DNA of 34,067 nt, from NCBI GenBank assembly GCA_027364815.1, contig DAHXOQ010000006.1, positions 1 through 34,067 on the forward strand, in the 5' to 3' direction. The stretch is from Acidobacteriaceae bacterium. GTDB lineage: Bacteria; Acidobacteriota; Terriglobia; Terriglobales; Acidobacteriaceae. Under the pieces are notes generated by a model, which had not been told where the DNA came from, ran no database searches, and was given only the letters and a program-made list of their open reading frames with translations. The stretch's first letter is position 1. The number at the start of each line of letters is the position of its first letter. The position numbers and the translations under genes are program-made. Shown here piece after piece: positions 7,581 to 16,333 of the stretch.

Positions 7581-8537
7581 TTGCGCGCTGAGGATGCATT
7601 AGAGAGTGATGAGCGCGATGGCGATTCCGCGCAAGGGTCATTTGATTCAACAACGAAAAAATCAGAACTAAAATTAGCTCCGGGACTTTATCTGGTCGCG
7701 ACTCCGATTGGTAATTTGGGCGATATTACATTGCGTGCGCTCGATGTGCTGCGTGGGGTGGATCGCATTGCGTGCGAAGACACGCGGCAGACGCAGAAGC
7801 TGCTCAATCACTTCGAAATCTCAACACCGACGGTGAGCTATCACCAGCACAACGAACGGGAGCGCGCGGAGCAATTGATTGAGACGCTCAAGGCGGGCGG
7901 GCGTGTTGCGGTGGTCAGCGATGCGGGTGTTCCGGCGATCAGTGATCCGGGTGGATGGCTGGTGAAAGCCGCGATTGAAGCGGGTGTGCGCGTGATTCCG
8001 ATTCCGGGCGCGAATGCAGCGTTGAGCGGGTTGATTGGTTCAGGATTGCGCACGGAGGCTTTTGCCTTTCACGGATTTTTGCCGGAGAAAGCCGGTGAGC
8101 GCAGAACTCGACTTGAAGAATTGGCAGAGGCCTCAGCCGGGAGTGGTGATGCACCGGCGACACTGATTTTCTATGAAGCGCCGCACAGAATTCTGGAGAC
8201 GCTCTCTGATTGCGAAGCAGTGTGGGGGCCGGAGTTGCGCGTGGTGGTGGCGCGCGAGCTGACAAAGATTCACGAAGAATTTTTGCGAGGGAGTGTGCGC
8301 GATGTGCGCGCAGATTTATCCGCGCGTGAGCGGGTGCGCGGCGAGATTACGCTGCTGATTGAGCCGGTTTGCAAGAAGGATGCAGCAGCGCACGAGAAAC
8401 TCACGGTGCGTGTGCAGCGCATGATGGATGAGCTGGGGGTGGATGAGAAGGAGGCGTTGAAAAAATTGGCGCGGGAGTTGAGGCAATCAAAGAGTGAACT
8501 TTATCGCGAGCTGCAAAGAGAAAAAGCGCGGAGGTAA
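7581..8537 (+). CDS. rsmI: 16S rRNA (cytidine(1402)-2'-O)-methyltransferase RsmI
   Basis: LYLVATPIGNLGDITLRALDVLRGVDRIACEDTRQTQKLLNHF, VSDAGVPAISDPG, IPIPGANAALSGLIGSGL. Exact start uncertain. Confidence 0.93.
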   Translation: MRAEDALESDERDGDSAQGSFDSTTKKSELKLAPGLYLVATPIGNLGDITLRALDVLRGVDRIACEDTRQTQKLLNHFEISTPTVSYHQHNERERAEQLIETLKAGGRVAVVSDAGVPAISDPGGWLVKAAIEAGVRVIPIPGANAALSGLIGSGLRTEAFAFHGFLPEKAGERRTRLEELAEASAGSGDAPATLIFYEAPHRILETLSDCEAVWGPELRVVVARELTKIHEEFLRGSVRDVRADLSARERVRGEITLLIEPVCKKDAAAHEKLTVRVQRMMDELGVDEKEALKKLARELRQSKSELYRELQREKARR

Positions 8538-8742
8538 TTTTTAAATTAAATTTGGTTCACTTGCGCGGCGAGATTTGAATATTGGATCCCATCAGTAAAT
8601 TAGGATTAGTGTGGAGTCAATGATGTGGCGATGCATTGCGCGACGATCCCGCACGGTAGCAGACATTGGCAGAGGGTTGCTGACGATAGTTGAAGCAGCA
8701 CGCTCATGCGCTCTTCCGGCTCTGCAATTGCGCTTCAGTTAC

Positions 8743-9189
8743 TCAGTGACTTGCGGTTGATTGCCATGGGCGCGCGCCTTGTCGGTCGGGTGTGCCATGG
8801 CCTTTCAAGCGGTCGTAACGATAGATATCGCTGGTAGTTCCGAGGGCCTGATTGAAGAAGATGCTCTCGCCGGTTACCTGCTTGAGCTCTTCAGTGAAGC
8901 GATGAATGGCGTTGAGCTGCGTGCAGGTTGCGGGTATTTCATATTCTTCCGTAGACAAAAATTTCTGATATCCGCGATCGAGAAGATGAGCGATTTTGCC
9001 GTGGATGGAAGCGCCGGGGCCATCGAGGATTGTGGCGCCATTGGCGGCGAGAACGGCAGCGGCCCCGTATTTGCTGACCAGAACGCTGCCTGCGGGGTAA
9101 GGCGCATAGGCGGAGGAGACTTCAAATGAAGTTGCTTTTAGCGCGGAAAGAATGGATTGAAAATCCCTGGGTTTGGTCGCTTTTGCCAT
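8743..9189 (-). CDS. Conserved hypothetical protein
   Basis: MAKATKPRDFQSILSALKATSFEVSSAYAPYPAGSVLVSKYGAAAVLAANGATILDGPG...; ATG at 9189 preferred over the upstream start. Confidence 0.7.
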   Translation of the reverse strand: MAKATKPRDFQSILSALKATSFEVSSAYAPYPAGSVLVSKYGAAAVLAANGATILDGPGASIHGKIAHLLDRGYQKFLSTEEYEIPATCTQLNAIHRFTEELKQVTGESIFFNQALGTTSDIYRYDRLKGHGTPDRQGARPWQSTASH

Positions 9190-9417
9190 TGCAAAACCTC
9201 TTTGTTGTTCAATTCTGTTCAATCTATAGGCAGAAATGCCGTTAACTCCAATCTCGCACAGTGGGGGGAGAGAGCGCAAAGAGCGCCGACACGGAGGATG
9301 GTGGCCAGGCGGCGCGCTGATCCCCATTCTTCCAGGAGCTTGAGGATAGGCGAGTGTAATGATGATTTGAAAAAATTAAGCGGAAGTTTTTGGTAGTCTA
9401 TTCAGAGGAGATTCCCC

Positions 9418-9525
9418 GTGAACTTTACCTCACCCTATGTTGTAGTGGCCGCGATTGTGATTATCTTTGCCGTTGTTATTTTGTTTGCAACCAGCAGCAA
9501 GGAAGATGGTCACGAAAAGCATTAA
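9418..9525 (+). CDS. Small single-TM protein (35 aa)
   Basis: GTG start, VNFTSPYVVVAAIVIIFAVVILFATSSKEDGHEKH; CAGAGGAG ribosome-binding site just upstream. Not in the supplied ORF track. Confidence 0.65.
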   Translation: MNFTSPYVVVAAIVIIFAVVILFATSSKEDGHEKH

Positions 9526-9526
9526 T

Positions 9527-10081
9527 TTACAAATATGTGGCTAGTGTCGGATAGAGCCCGGCGTGGCTGGTTTCATAGAGACTCATAAGCCTTTGGCGCA
9601 TCAGGTAGTAAGCGGCTACGGTTTCGTAGAGCCGGAAGGGGACTCTGAGCTGGAAGCTGCGCAGGATTCTTAGCTGTGTCATACCCAGGCGCAGACGGAA
9701 GGCCGCACGACGCAACATTGCGGCATCGCTTCTCATGCGGTGATAGACAATAACGCCCTCATCATAATTCCAGCGTTGCGCATAGGCGGCCAGAGCCAGC
9801 AGAACATCGACGTTCTCCCGCATCTTGCGGATTCCTTCGCTGCCCCCAATGAGCTCCCACATCTCGAATGGCTCCATGGTGATCTGGCCACGCTGGGGAT
9901 TCAGGTAGTCGTGGGCGATCAGCGAAATTTTTTCAAAATCCACTTGCTGAATCCGTCCGACCAGGTCAATCCAGTTCTCAGTGGCACGTTTTCTTAATGT
10001 TTTAAGTAGGAAATAAGCTGCAGCAATGCCAAAGGCAAATGACAGAATCCCTGTTGCGATCGATGGCAGCATGTAGTTCAT
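9527..10081 (-). CDS. Hypothetical membrane-anchored protein
   Basis: 184 aa with an N-terminal TM segment (IATGILSFAFGIAAAYFLL). Confidence 0.75.
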   Translation of the reverse strand: MNYMLPSIATGILSFAFGIAAAYFLLKTLRKRATENWIDLVGRIQQVDFEKISLIAHDYLNPQRGQITMEPFEMWELIGGSEGIRKMRENVDVLLALAAYAQRWNYDEGVIVYHRMRSDAAMLRRAAFRLRLGMTQLRILRSFQLRVPFRLYETVAAYYLMRQRLMSLYETSHAGLYPTLATYL

Positions 10082-10133
10082 TACGAGGAATCTTACCCAG
10101 AGCCCCTCAAATTGTCAAACTCTAAAAGTAACT

Positions 10134-10859
10134 TTATTTATAATTGTTTATAGCATTTTGTAACTCAACCGGTATAGGACGCCGCAGAGGCTCGTTTGCC
10201 CAGAACTGGACGCTCCAGTAGCAGAGAGCGGCAAGATAAACAAACATAGGGAGATGGGTGAGATTTGTGAAGTAACGTTCAGAGCCGAAGTAGACATGCA
10301 GGCCGTCAGTCAGGATGCTGACCAGCGCCCAGACCGACCAACCGGTAACAAGCGCCATGACATGGTTACGCCATCCGAGGCCGTAACGGTCCGCCGTGAC
10401 GAGCATGACCAGGCAAAGCTCGCAAATGACAAAGCCAGTAAACATGAAAGCTTTCACTTTGAGCGAGCCGGCGAGATTATCCGAAGGCGGCGCAATGAAC
10501 CAGGCCAGAGTTGCGGCGAGCAGAATGCCCAAAACGGCCCAGAGGAGAAAGAACTTGCGCGCCTCCTGGGACCAGATGCCAGTTGGCCGCATGATGGTGC
10601 GCGCAATCTCCCAGATTACGCCGAGTTGCAAGACAAAATCGAGAGCACTATAAGTCCAGTAGACACGCGAATACCAGAGCCATTCATGCTGTGTATATAA
10701 CAAATAAATCACAGCACTCGAAAGAATATTCCAACCAATAATAGTTGTGAAGGCAGGAAATCGCCGCCACCTTCCCCTGTACAGGAGGATGGAGAAGAGG
10801 GCAATTTGGGCAATAAAGCCCCCGACCCACAATCCAAGATCGAATGCCGAAAGGTTCAT
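10134..10859 (-). CDS. Hypothetical multi-TM membrane protein
   Basis: 241 aa, about 7 hydrophobic segments. Confidence 0.8.
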   Translation of the reverse strand: MNLSAFDLGLWVGGFIAQIALFSILLYRGRWRRFPAFTTIIGWNILSSAVIYLLYTQHEWLWYSRVYWTYSALDFVLQLGVIWEIARTIMRPTGIWSQEARKFFLLWAVLGILLAATLAWFIAPPSDNLAGSLKVKAFMFTGFVICELCLVMLVTADRYGLGWRNHVMALVTGWSVWALVSILTDGLHVYFGSERYFTNLTHLPMFVYLAALCYWSVQFWANEPLRRPIPVELQNAINNYK

Positions 10860-10947
10860 CCTACCCCTCGGCTAATATTCTCTCCCATTTTGCTGACCCG
10901 TGACAAAGGGAGCGAGAGAATGCGTGGAATGAAGCAACACAATCTGC

Positions 10948-11061
10948 CTATGCAACAGTCCGAGGCACTGGAATTGTTCCCGTCGGATCAGAAGCTGAAG
11001 CGAGAGGAGCGAAGCCAGCGAGCACAAAGGCGGCAAGGGCGATACGAAGTGACATTTTCAT
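10948..11061 (-). CDS. Small secreted peptide precursor (37 aa)
   Basis: MKMSLRIALAAFVLAGFAPLASASDPTGTIPVPRTVA; signal-peptide-like N-terminus; AAGGAG ribosome-binding site 7 nt from ATG. Not in the ORF track. Confidence 0.65.
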   Translation of the reverse strand: MKMSLRIALAAFVLAGFAPLASASDPTGTIPVPRTVA

Positions 11062-11280
11062 AGTGGGACTCCTTCTTAATGCGCAAATATGCGCTGAAAA
11101 AAGCGTACAACTTCTAGAACTAATATGGGGACATTGTATGACTTTAGTTACCTATCCCTCAAAAGAAATTTTCAGCCTATTTGCGGCTAATTAATTGATT
11201 AACATCTTATTCAAGAGTAATTTAAAGGGCAGTATCAGCTTTCATGCATGCACGTAGAACAAGTAAAGTATTTTTACTCT

Positions 11281-13986
11281 TTAGAAGTTGTTTGGGAGTT
11301 GTGGCGCCTTTGGAGGATTGTTGTCGGTGGGCAAGAGTTGCTCATCAATCGGCTTGGGTGATGCGTCATCAGGCGTAACAGTTGATGTCGTACTCTGCAA
11401 TTTTGCAGGGTCAGTCGTTGGCGTTGCGGTTGTGATTTGTGCCGCAGGCAGGAACTCAATGGGGAGTGTCAGAGTGTGCAAGGTTGCCGGATCATCACGC
11501 AGTCGCAGGTAGAGAAGACCATTGGTTGGGCGCGGAACACTGATTTCTATTCCGGTAAAATCCATCGGGATCTGCACCGGGTTCTGAAATTCTGCAGTAG
11601 ATGCGATGGAATCGAGCAGGAAGAGATTGCTTCCACTGAGCAGGCAGGGTTTGGTTGCTGAGCGTGGGCATCGCAAGGCTTTGAATCCGGGCAGACGGAC
11701 AAGGGTGCCAAGCGGAATCCAGTCGCCGGTGGTGCCCTCGGCAGCGAGCGCGCGGATTTGAATGGGGCCGAAGGCTGAGCTGCCAAAGCGCGTGATTGGA
11801 TCGAGAGAGGCGAGAGCGGTGTGCGCGTCCTCAAGCATCAGCGAGCCATCGGCGAGTGAGAGTTCGGTATGGAAGCTGCCATCCGTGGCTGCAACTTCGA
11901 CTTTTTCAGTGCGCGGAAAGTTGACGGGGAATTTGGAATCGAGGAAGAAGACCAAACGGCCGTTGACGGGCAGATCATCGTCACTGCCAAGATGAAGCGG
12001 CGAAGGCTCGTTGGAATCAAATTGCACGCCCTTGGTCCTAAGATGTAACTGCGGGCGCGGCGGGCCGACTGTGACGGGAACTTTCAAGGTGCGGCCATCA
12101 TGAAGCTGAACATGCGCGTTGTAGTGTCTGCCCGCAACCAGCGAGTCAGTGGCGCCGGTGGTGTGCAAGACGAGCTGGTCAGTATCCTGAATACGATTCA
12201 GCGCAGAGGGTGTGAAGGTGGTGCCTTCCAGTTGCAGAGACGCGACCTCGTCGAGACGCTTGCCCTTGAGCAGCGCAACCGAGTCATAGGCATCGAGCGT
12301 GAGGCGGTCAAGCGCGGCGGCTTCAGCATAAGTTTTGAGAATGATGCGGTCGGGTTTCTCGAGTCCATACTGATGAATGGCCAGAGTAACGAATGGAGGT
12401 TGCTCCACAACGGACTCAGACTTTTCTTTGAGCTTCATCGGCACAACAACTTCAAGTGAGTCGGGAATGGCAGCTTCAAGTCTCTCTACGTCTGACTTGT
12501 GTCTTTCTGATTTGGCGGCTTCCAGTTTGTCTGATTCAGATTTGGTTGTCTTCCAAACCAATTTCCTCTCTTCGCCGTGGTCATCGATGAGCTCAACCGA
12601 GTTGACGCAAAAAGTGGAGGTGACGCGTTTCTCATCATTGAATGCTTCAAGGGGCAGCGTGTCATCGCGGTCGAGGACGAGAGCGGATTGATCGTCCGCG
12701 CCGAGCTTCCACTGCAGTGGTTGCGCTGAGTGAAGGTGGAAGTGCGGTCCCTCCCAATCGTCAAAGCCCCATTTGCCGCGCAAAATTCCGGTGAGTTCAG
12801 TAGGCTTCATCAGCGGGGGCGCGTGATCAAGAACGATTCCACCCAGAGCAGGATCGGTGTGAACGGGAATATCAAGCGGGCCATTCGCGGTGTCAATGTG
12901 CAGCTTGAGATCGTGAGCCAATGTTGTGGCAAAGAGTATCGGTGCGCTATCGGCTTCAAGCACCAGGTCAGGTTTTTGTGCGCAGTAGGTTGCCGCAGTC
13001 ACCGCAGGCAGCAACGCGGGCGCTTTGAGCGGGCCGACGGGTGGCAGCGCGACGACGAGAACAGATTTGGGATCGCGGAAACTCGGCGGCACGTTGAGCC
13101 GCAGATTCATCGTGTCCTTCTCAGGCAGCGCCAGCGCGGGCAGGTACTGGAAGTGGGCAACGTGAACAGAGCTGAGGATGCGCGCCACGTCGATGATCGC
13201 CCCGACATATGGGCTGAAGTTTCCGCCTCCTGCGAGGGTGCTGTAACTCAGGTGATTCATCAGGTCGACAGTTGAGCCAGAGGTTAGCTGGTGGGCAAGG
13301 GATTGCGCATTTGCATCGTCGAGGACGAGCCCGTCAGTATGCTGCACGAGGCATGGGGCCTGTTGCTCGCTGGGCTTGTCAAAGCACTCTCTATCGACCT
13401 TGATACCGAGTGAGCGCGCCAATAGCGCAGTGCGCTCTTTGAGCTCCAGCGGATGAGCGATGGCCGCGTCTTTGACGCCGCTCAGGTAATCGTCGAGGCG
13501 CATGCGATCCCAACTGGCCTGCTGCAAGTCCTGAGTTGCACGCACAAAGGCTCCAGGCCTGCCGCGAACAGCCTGTCGCAGGGTACTGAAATCCCCGCCT
13601 GTCTCCGGCGCAAGAAAGAAGAGCGCCTGCTGCGCCTCAGCGGGAACAACGACAAAGACGCCCTCATCGTGTACCGCGCGGGTCCATGTGTCTACGCGTG
13701 TGAACCACTCAGGCGGCGGAGGATTCGTTGAGCCGCGCAGAAAAGTGACGATGAGAACATAACGTGCGGATTGGCTATCAGGAAAGTCGGGGTGAATCCA
13801 CAGGCGATCGCCTGGGAGCAGGCTTGCAACTTCGGCGATGGGTAGTGTCTTGCCATTACGCTGAACGTGAATGTCTACCTTGGGCCCTGAAAGGTCAAAG
13901 GCCTGCGCGTGAGCGCGCTGACCGGCAAGCGCGAACAATGTAAGCAGGATTAAACCTGTAAAGGTGAAGTAGGCACGACGCTGCAT
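11281..13986 (-). CDS. Large secreted hypothetical protein (~901 aa)
   Basis: Signal peptide MQRRAYFTFTGLILLTLFALAGQRAHAQ when started at 13986; long intact frame. Confidence 0.8.
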   Translation of the reverse strand: MQRRAYFTFTGLILLTLFALAGQRAHAQAFDLSGPKVDIHVQRNGKTLPIAEVASLLPGDRLWIHPDFPDSQSARYVLIVTFLRGSTNPPPPEWFTRVDTWTRAVHDEGVFVVVPAEAQQALFFLAPETGGDFSTLRQAVRGRPGAFVRATQDLQQASWDRMRLDDYLSGVKDAAIAHPLELKERTALLARSLGIKVDRECFDKPSEQQAPCLVQHTDGLVLDDANAQSLAHQLTSGSTVDLMNHLSYSTLAGGGNFSPYVGAIIDVARILSSVHVAHFQYLPALALPEKDTMNLRLNVPPSFRDPKSVLVVALPPVGPLKAPALLPAVTAATYCAQKPDLVLEADSAPILFATTLAHDLKLHIDTANGPLDIPVHTDPALGGIVLDHAPPLMKPTELTGILRGKWGFDDWEGPHFHLHSAQPLQWKLGADDQSALVLDRDDTLPLEAFNDEKRVTSTFCVNSVELIDDHGEERKLVWKTTKSESDKLEAAKSERHKSDVERLEAAIPDSLEVVVPMKLKEKSESVVEQPPFVTLAIHQYGLEKPDRIILKTYAEAAALDRLTLDAYDSVALLKGKRLDEVASLQLEGTTFTPSALNRIQDTDQLVLHTTGATDSLVAGRHYNAHVQLHDGRTLKVPVTVGPPRPQLHLRTKGVQFDSNEPSPLHLGSDDDLPVNGRLVFFLDSKFPVNFPRTEKVEVAATDGSFHTELSLADGSLMLEDAHTALASLDPITRFGSSAFGPIQIRALAAEGTTGDWIPLGTLVRLPGFKALRCPRSATKPCLLSGSNLFLLDSIASTAEFQNPVQIPMDFTGIEISVPRPTNGLLYLRLRDDPATLHTLTLPIEFLPAAQITTATPTTDPAKLQSTTSTVTPDDASPKPIDEQLLPTDNNPPKAPQLPNNF

Positions 13987-14500
13987 ACTGCTATTGTACG
14001 AACAAGTTTGCTGGGAAGACCGCACAAATCAGCTCAACGTGTTTCCAGAACAGGTGCTACCGCTGATTTTGGGGCAATTATGCGTTGATTTGTCCCGAGG
14101 TGTGGGAAGGGTGAATCTGGCAAATATGGAGTATAAAAATGTAAATGATGCATTTTCCTCACTTGTTGTATGATGTTTCTAGTAAACATTAAGGTACTCG
14201 TGCACGGGTTCAGTGAAGATTCATCCATTAATGATTCGCGTACAGAGTGCCGAGAAAAACAAAAAGCCGATAGACCGTTTAACTGAATTACGGGCTCAAG
14301 CAAAATGGAGACTTTTTCCTGCTGTCTTAGAGTATTCCCGAGAATTGATCCAGAAAATTTGAATTTCAATTGAATGCGGTTTTATTGCAATCTGAGAAAT
14401 CAACAATGAAGACAGCTGGCTCGCAAGTAGTGAAGTGCCGCCGCGTTTTTAACTAGCTTGTACAAAATGACGCGCCAATGTGCGCATAATGGAGAGAAAA

Positions 14501-15253
14501 ATGAGTTTGAAATATGCACCTAACGTAGATCTTTCAACCCTCAGCATTCCCGATGCAGAAGAAATTATTGAAGACGCATTGAATGATGAGATTGCCAATA
14601 CAACAATTCCCGGACTTCAGCGCGCATTGCAGTTTCTGGCGCCGGCAGGTTACCAGGCGATCGTAGAGCTTTGCGGCGAGAATGGCCGCAGCAAGCGCAG
14701 GAACGCTTCTGCCAGCACTTGGTCTCCTGAAGAAGATGAGCTGCGTATATATTTTGAGCGTGAAGGCGGCGATGACGATGAGGATGCCGTTGATGCGCCC
14801 CGTCAGCGCGGGAATACCCGCGCGGCTGCGCGCCCCTTTGTAGCGCACGATAAGGATTTTGATGACGATGTGGATGACTCGCAACTGGCGGTGATTCCTG
14901 CGGATATGGACGTGCGCGTGAAGGAACTTTGCGCCGCGCTCGCTGAAGCCGAGCGTGGAGGCCACGCTTTCATCGCACTCAAGTGGTTCCGCGATTCCTT
15001 TCTCCCCCGCAAGGCATTCCGCTGGAATCAGCATCCTGATTCGCGCCAGGCCGTGCTCGCCGAGTGCATCCAGCGCGGTGTTGTGCTGACGAGCAAGATT
15101 CCCAATCCCAAAACTCCCGCTTATCCGACTACCACGATTCGTTTGAATCGCGCCGAAGCCGGATTACCTGAAGAAGCACAGCGCTTCCGTCCTGTTTCAG
15201 TCACGGGCGAATCGTTGAGCGATGAAATTGAGCAGGACAGGGGTGCAATGTGA
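14501..15253 (+). CDS. Acidic protein of unknown family, partner of the downstream PIN gene; possible C-terminal winged-helix
   Basis: MSLKYAPNVDLSTLSIPDAEEIIEDALND...; ATG at 14501 with GGAGAG ribosome-binding site; stop overlaps the GTG of the next gene. Confidence 0.8.
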   Translation: MSLKYAPNVDLSTLSIPDAEEIIEDALNDEIANTTIPGLQRALQFLAPAGYQAIVELCGENGRSKRRNASASTWSPEEDELRIYFEREGGDDDEDAVDAPRQRGNTRAAARPFVAHDKDFDDDVDDSQLAVIPADMDVRVKELCAALAEAERGGHAFIALKWFRDSFLPRKAFRWNQHPDSRQAVLAECIQRGVVLTSKIPNPKTPAYPTTTIRLNRAEAGLPEEAQRFRPVSVTGESLSDEIEQDRGAM

Positions 15254-15699
15254 GCTGCTACTTTCTTGAAACCACGGCCTTCGTCAGACTATTTGTACAG
15301 GAGACCGGAACTGACGAGCTCATTCGTTTAATGAGCAACACGGACGACAACGGAAAACTGATCTCAGCTGCGGCGCCTCTGGAGGTTTACGCGGCCCTAC
15401 GCCGCCGTGAGCGTGCCGGCGACATTCCTGCCCAGCAAGCCAATGAAGCACTTGATATTCTGCGTCTTGAAGCGGCCCGTATGGTCCAGCAGCCGCTGAA
15501 TCCAGCCGTCCTTGAAGCCGCGCGCCAATTGATCGACCGCCAGCCGAACCTGCGCACCTCAGAAGCGTTGCAGTTGGCAGCAGCATTGGCAGCGCGCGAT
15601 ATGTTCAACGGCATGGAAATTACCTTTGTGTCGACGGATGCGAAGCTGCTAGCCGCAGCCGAGAGTGAAGGTTTCCCAACGTTGAATCCGGCCAAGTAA
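15250..15699 (+). CDS. PIN-domain (VapC-like) ribonuclease-fold protein
   Basis: YFLETTAFVRLFVQE, PLEVYAALRRRE, RTSEALQLAAALAA, ITFVSTDAKLLAAAESEGF; GTG start in a 4-bp overlap (GTGA). Confidence 0.85.
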   Translation: MSCYFLETTAFVRLFVQETGTDELIRLMSNTDDNGKLISAAAPLEVYAALRRRERAGDIPAQQANEALDILRLEAARMVQQPLNPAVLEAARQLIDRQPNLRTSEALQLAAALAARDMFNGMEITFVSTDAKLLAAAESEGFPTLNPAK

Positions 15700-15725
15700 T
15701 TTGTGAAAAGTACGAATAAAACAAG

Positions 15726-15755
15726 GGAGCGCAGAATATTTTCTGCGCTCCTTTT
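15726..15755 (+). terminator. Rho-independent terminator
   Basis: GGAGCGCAGAA-tatt-TTCTGCGCTCC-TTTT directly after the PIN gene. Confidence 0.9.
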
Positions 15756-15787
15756 AGTTTGTGCTGCTAAATTATGTGTTCTGCAAT

Positions 15788-16234
15788 TTACCCATTCAAC
15801 TGCGCGCCGCAACCTGCGCAGAAGCGCGAGCCGGCGGGATTGATGCGCTGGCAGCGTGGGCAACCGGCGAGCGTGTTCGCTTCAGCTGCACCGGGCATAT
15901 TGACGGTTACGTTCACGGGCTGAACCCAGGTTGGCATACTGATTCCAAGCGCGGCGGCGATGGCTGCAGCTTGTATCGCGTTGAACTCACGCACGCGACC
16001 CGGCATGAAGAAGCACTCGACGAAAGCGATGATCCAGACAATTGGCGTCCAGAAGAAGCAGAGATAGAGAATGCCGAGCCCGGTGCGGCGAAGATAAAAA
16101 TGATGCGCGCCAAAGCCGCCCAGGAAAAGCGCAAGAAGAATGCCGACGACCTCGTCGCGGCGAACCGCCTCGTACTGCTGATAGAAGAGCGTCTGCGTAT
16201 TCATGGGAGGCGCGTTGTAATAAGTAGTGCTCAT
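15788..16234 (-). CDS. TM2-domain protein with C-terminal zinc ribbon
   Basis: GILLALFLGGFGAHHFYLRRTGLGILYLCFFWTPIVWIIAFVECFFM; CPRCQRINPAGSRFCAGCGAQL. Confidence 0.88.
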   Translation of the reverse strand: MSTTYYNAPPMNTQTLFYQQYEAVRRDEVVGILLALFLGGFGAHHFYLRRTGLGILYLCFFWTPIVWIIAFVECFFMPGRVREFNAIQAAAIAAALGISMPTWVQPVNVTVNMPGAAEANTLAGCPRCQRINPAGSRFCAGCGAQLNG

Positions 16235-16333
16235 TGGATTAACTCCTCACACACAGTTACGCAAAGTAGGGGGGATTGGTTCCCGAGTCCATAAAAGGCT
16301 GCGATTGTGTGTGAATTGTAACTTAGAAAAATT

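Noticed and set aside
10254-10700. Plus-strand ORFs opposite membrane-protein genes (e.g. 10254..10700, 20204..20431, 26616..27332)
   Set aside because: Charged or His/Gln/Arg-rich translations antisense to well-supported multi-TM proteins; typical high-GC antisense frames.
14034-14369. 111-aa minus-strand ORF upstream of the 914-aa-frame gene region
   Set aside because: AT-rich intergenic DNA, no convincing ribosome-binding site or domain; overlaps likely promoter space.
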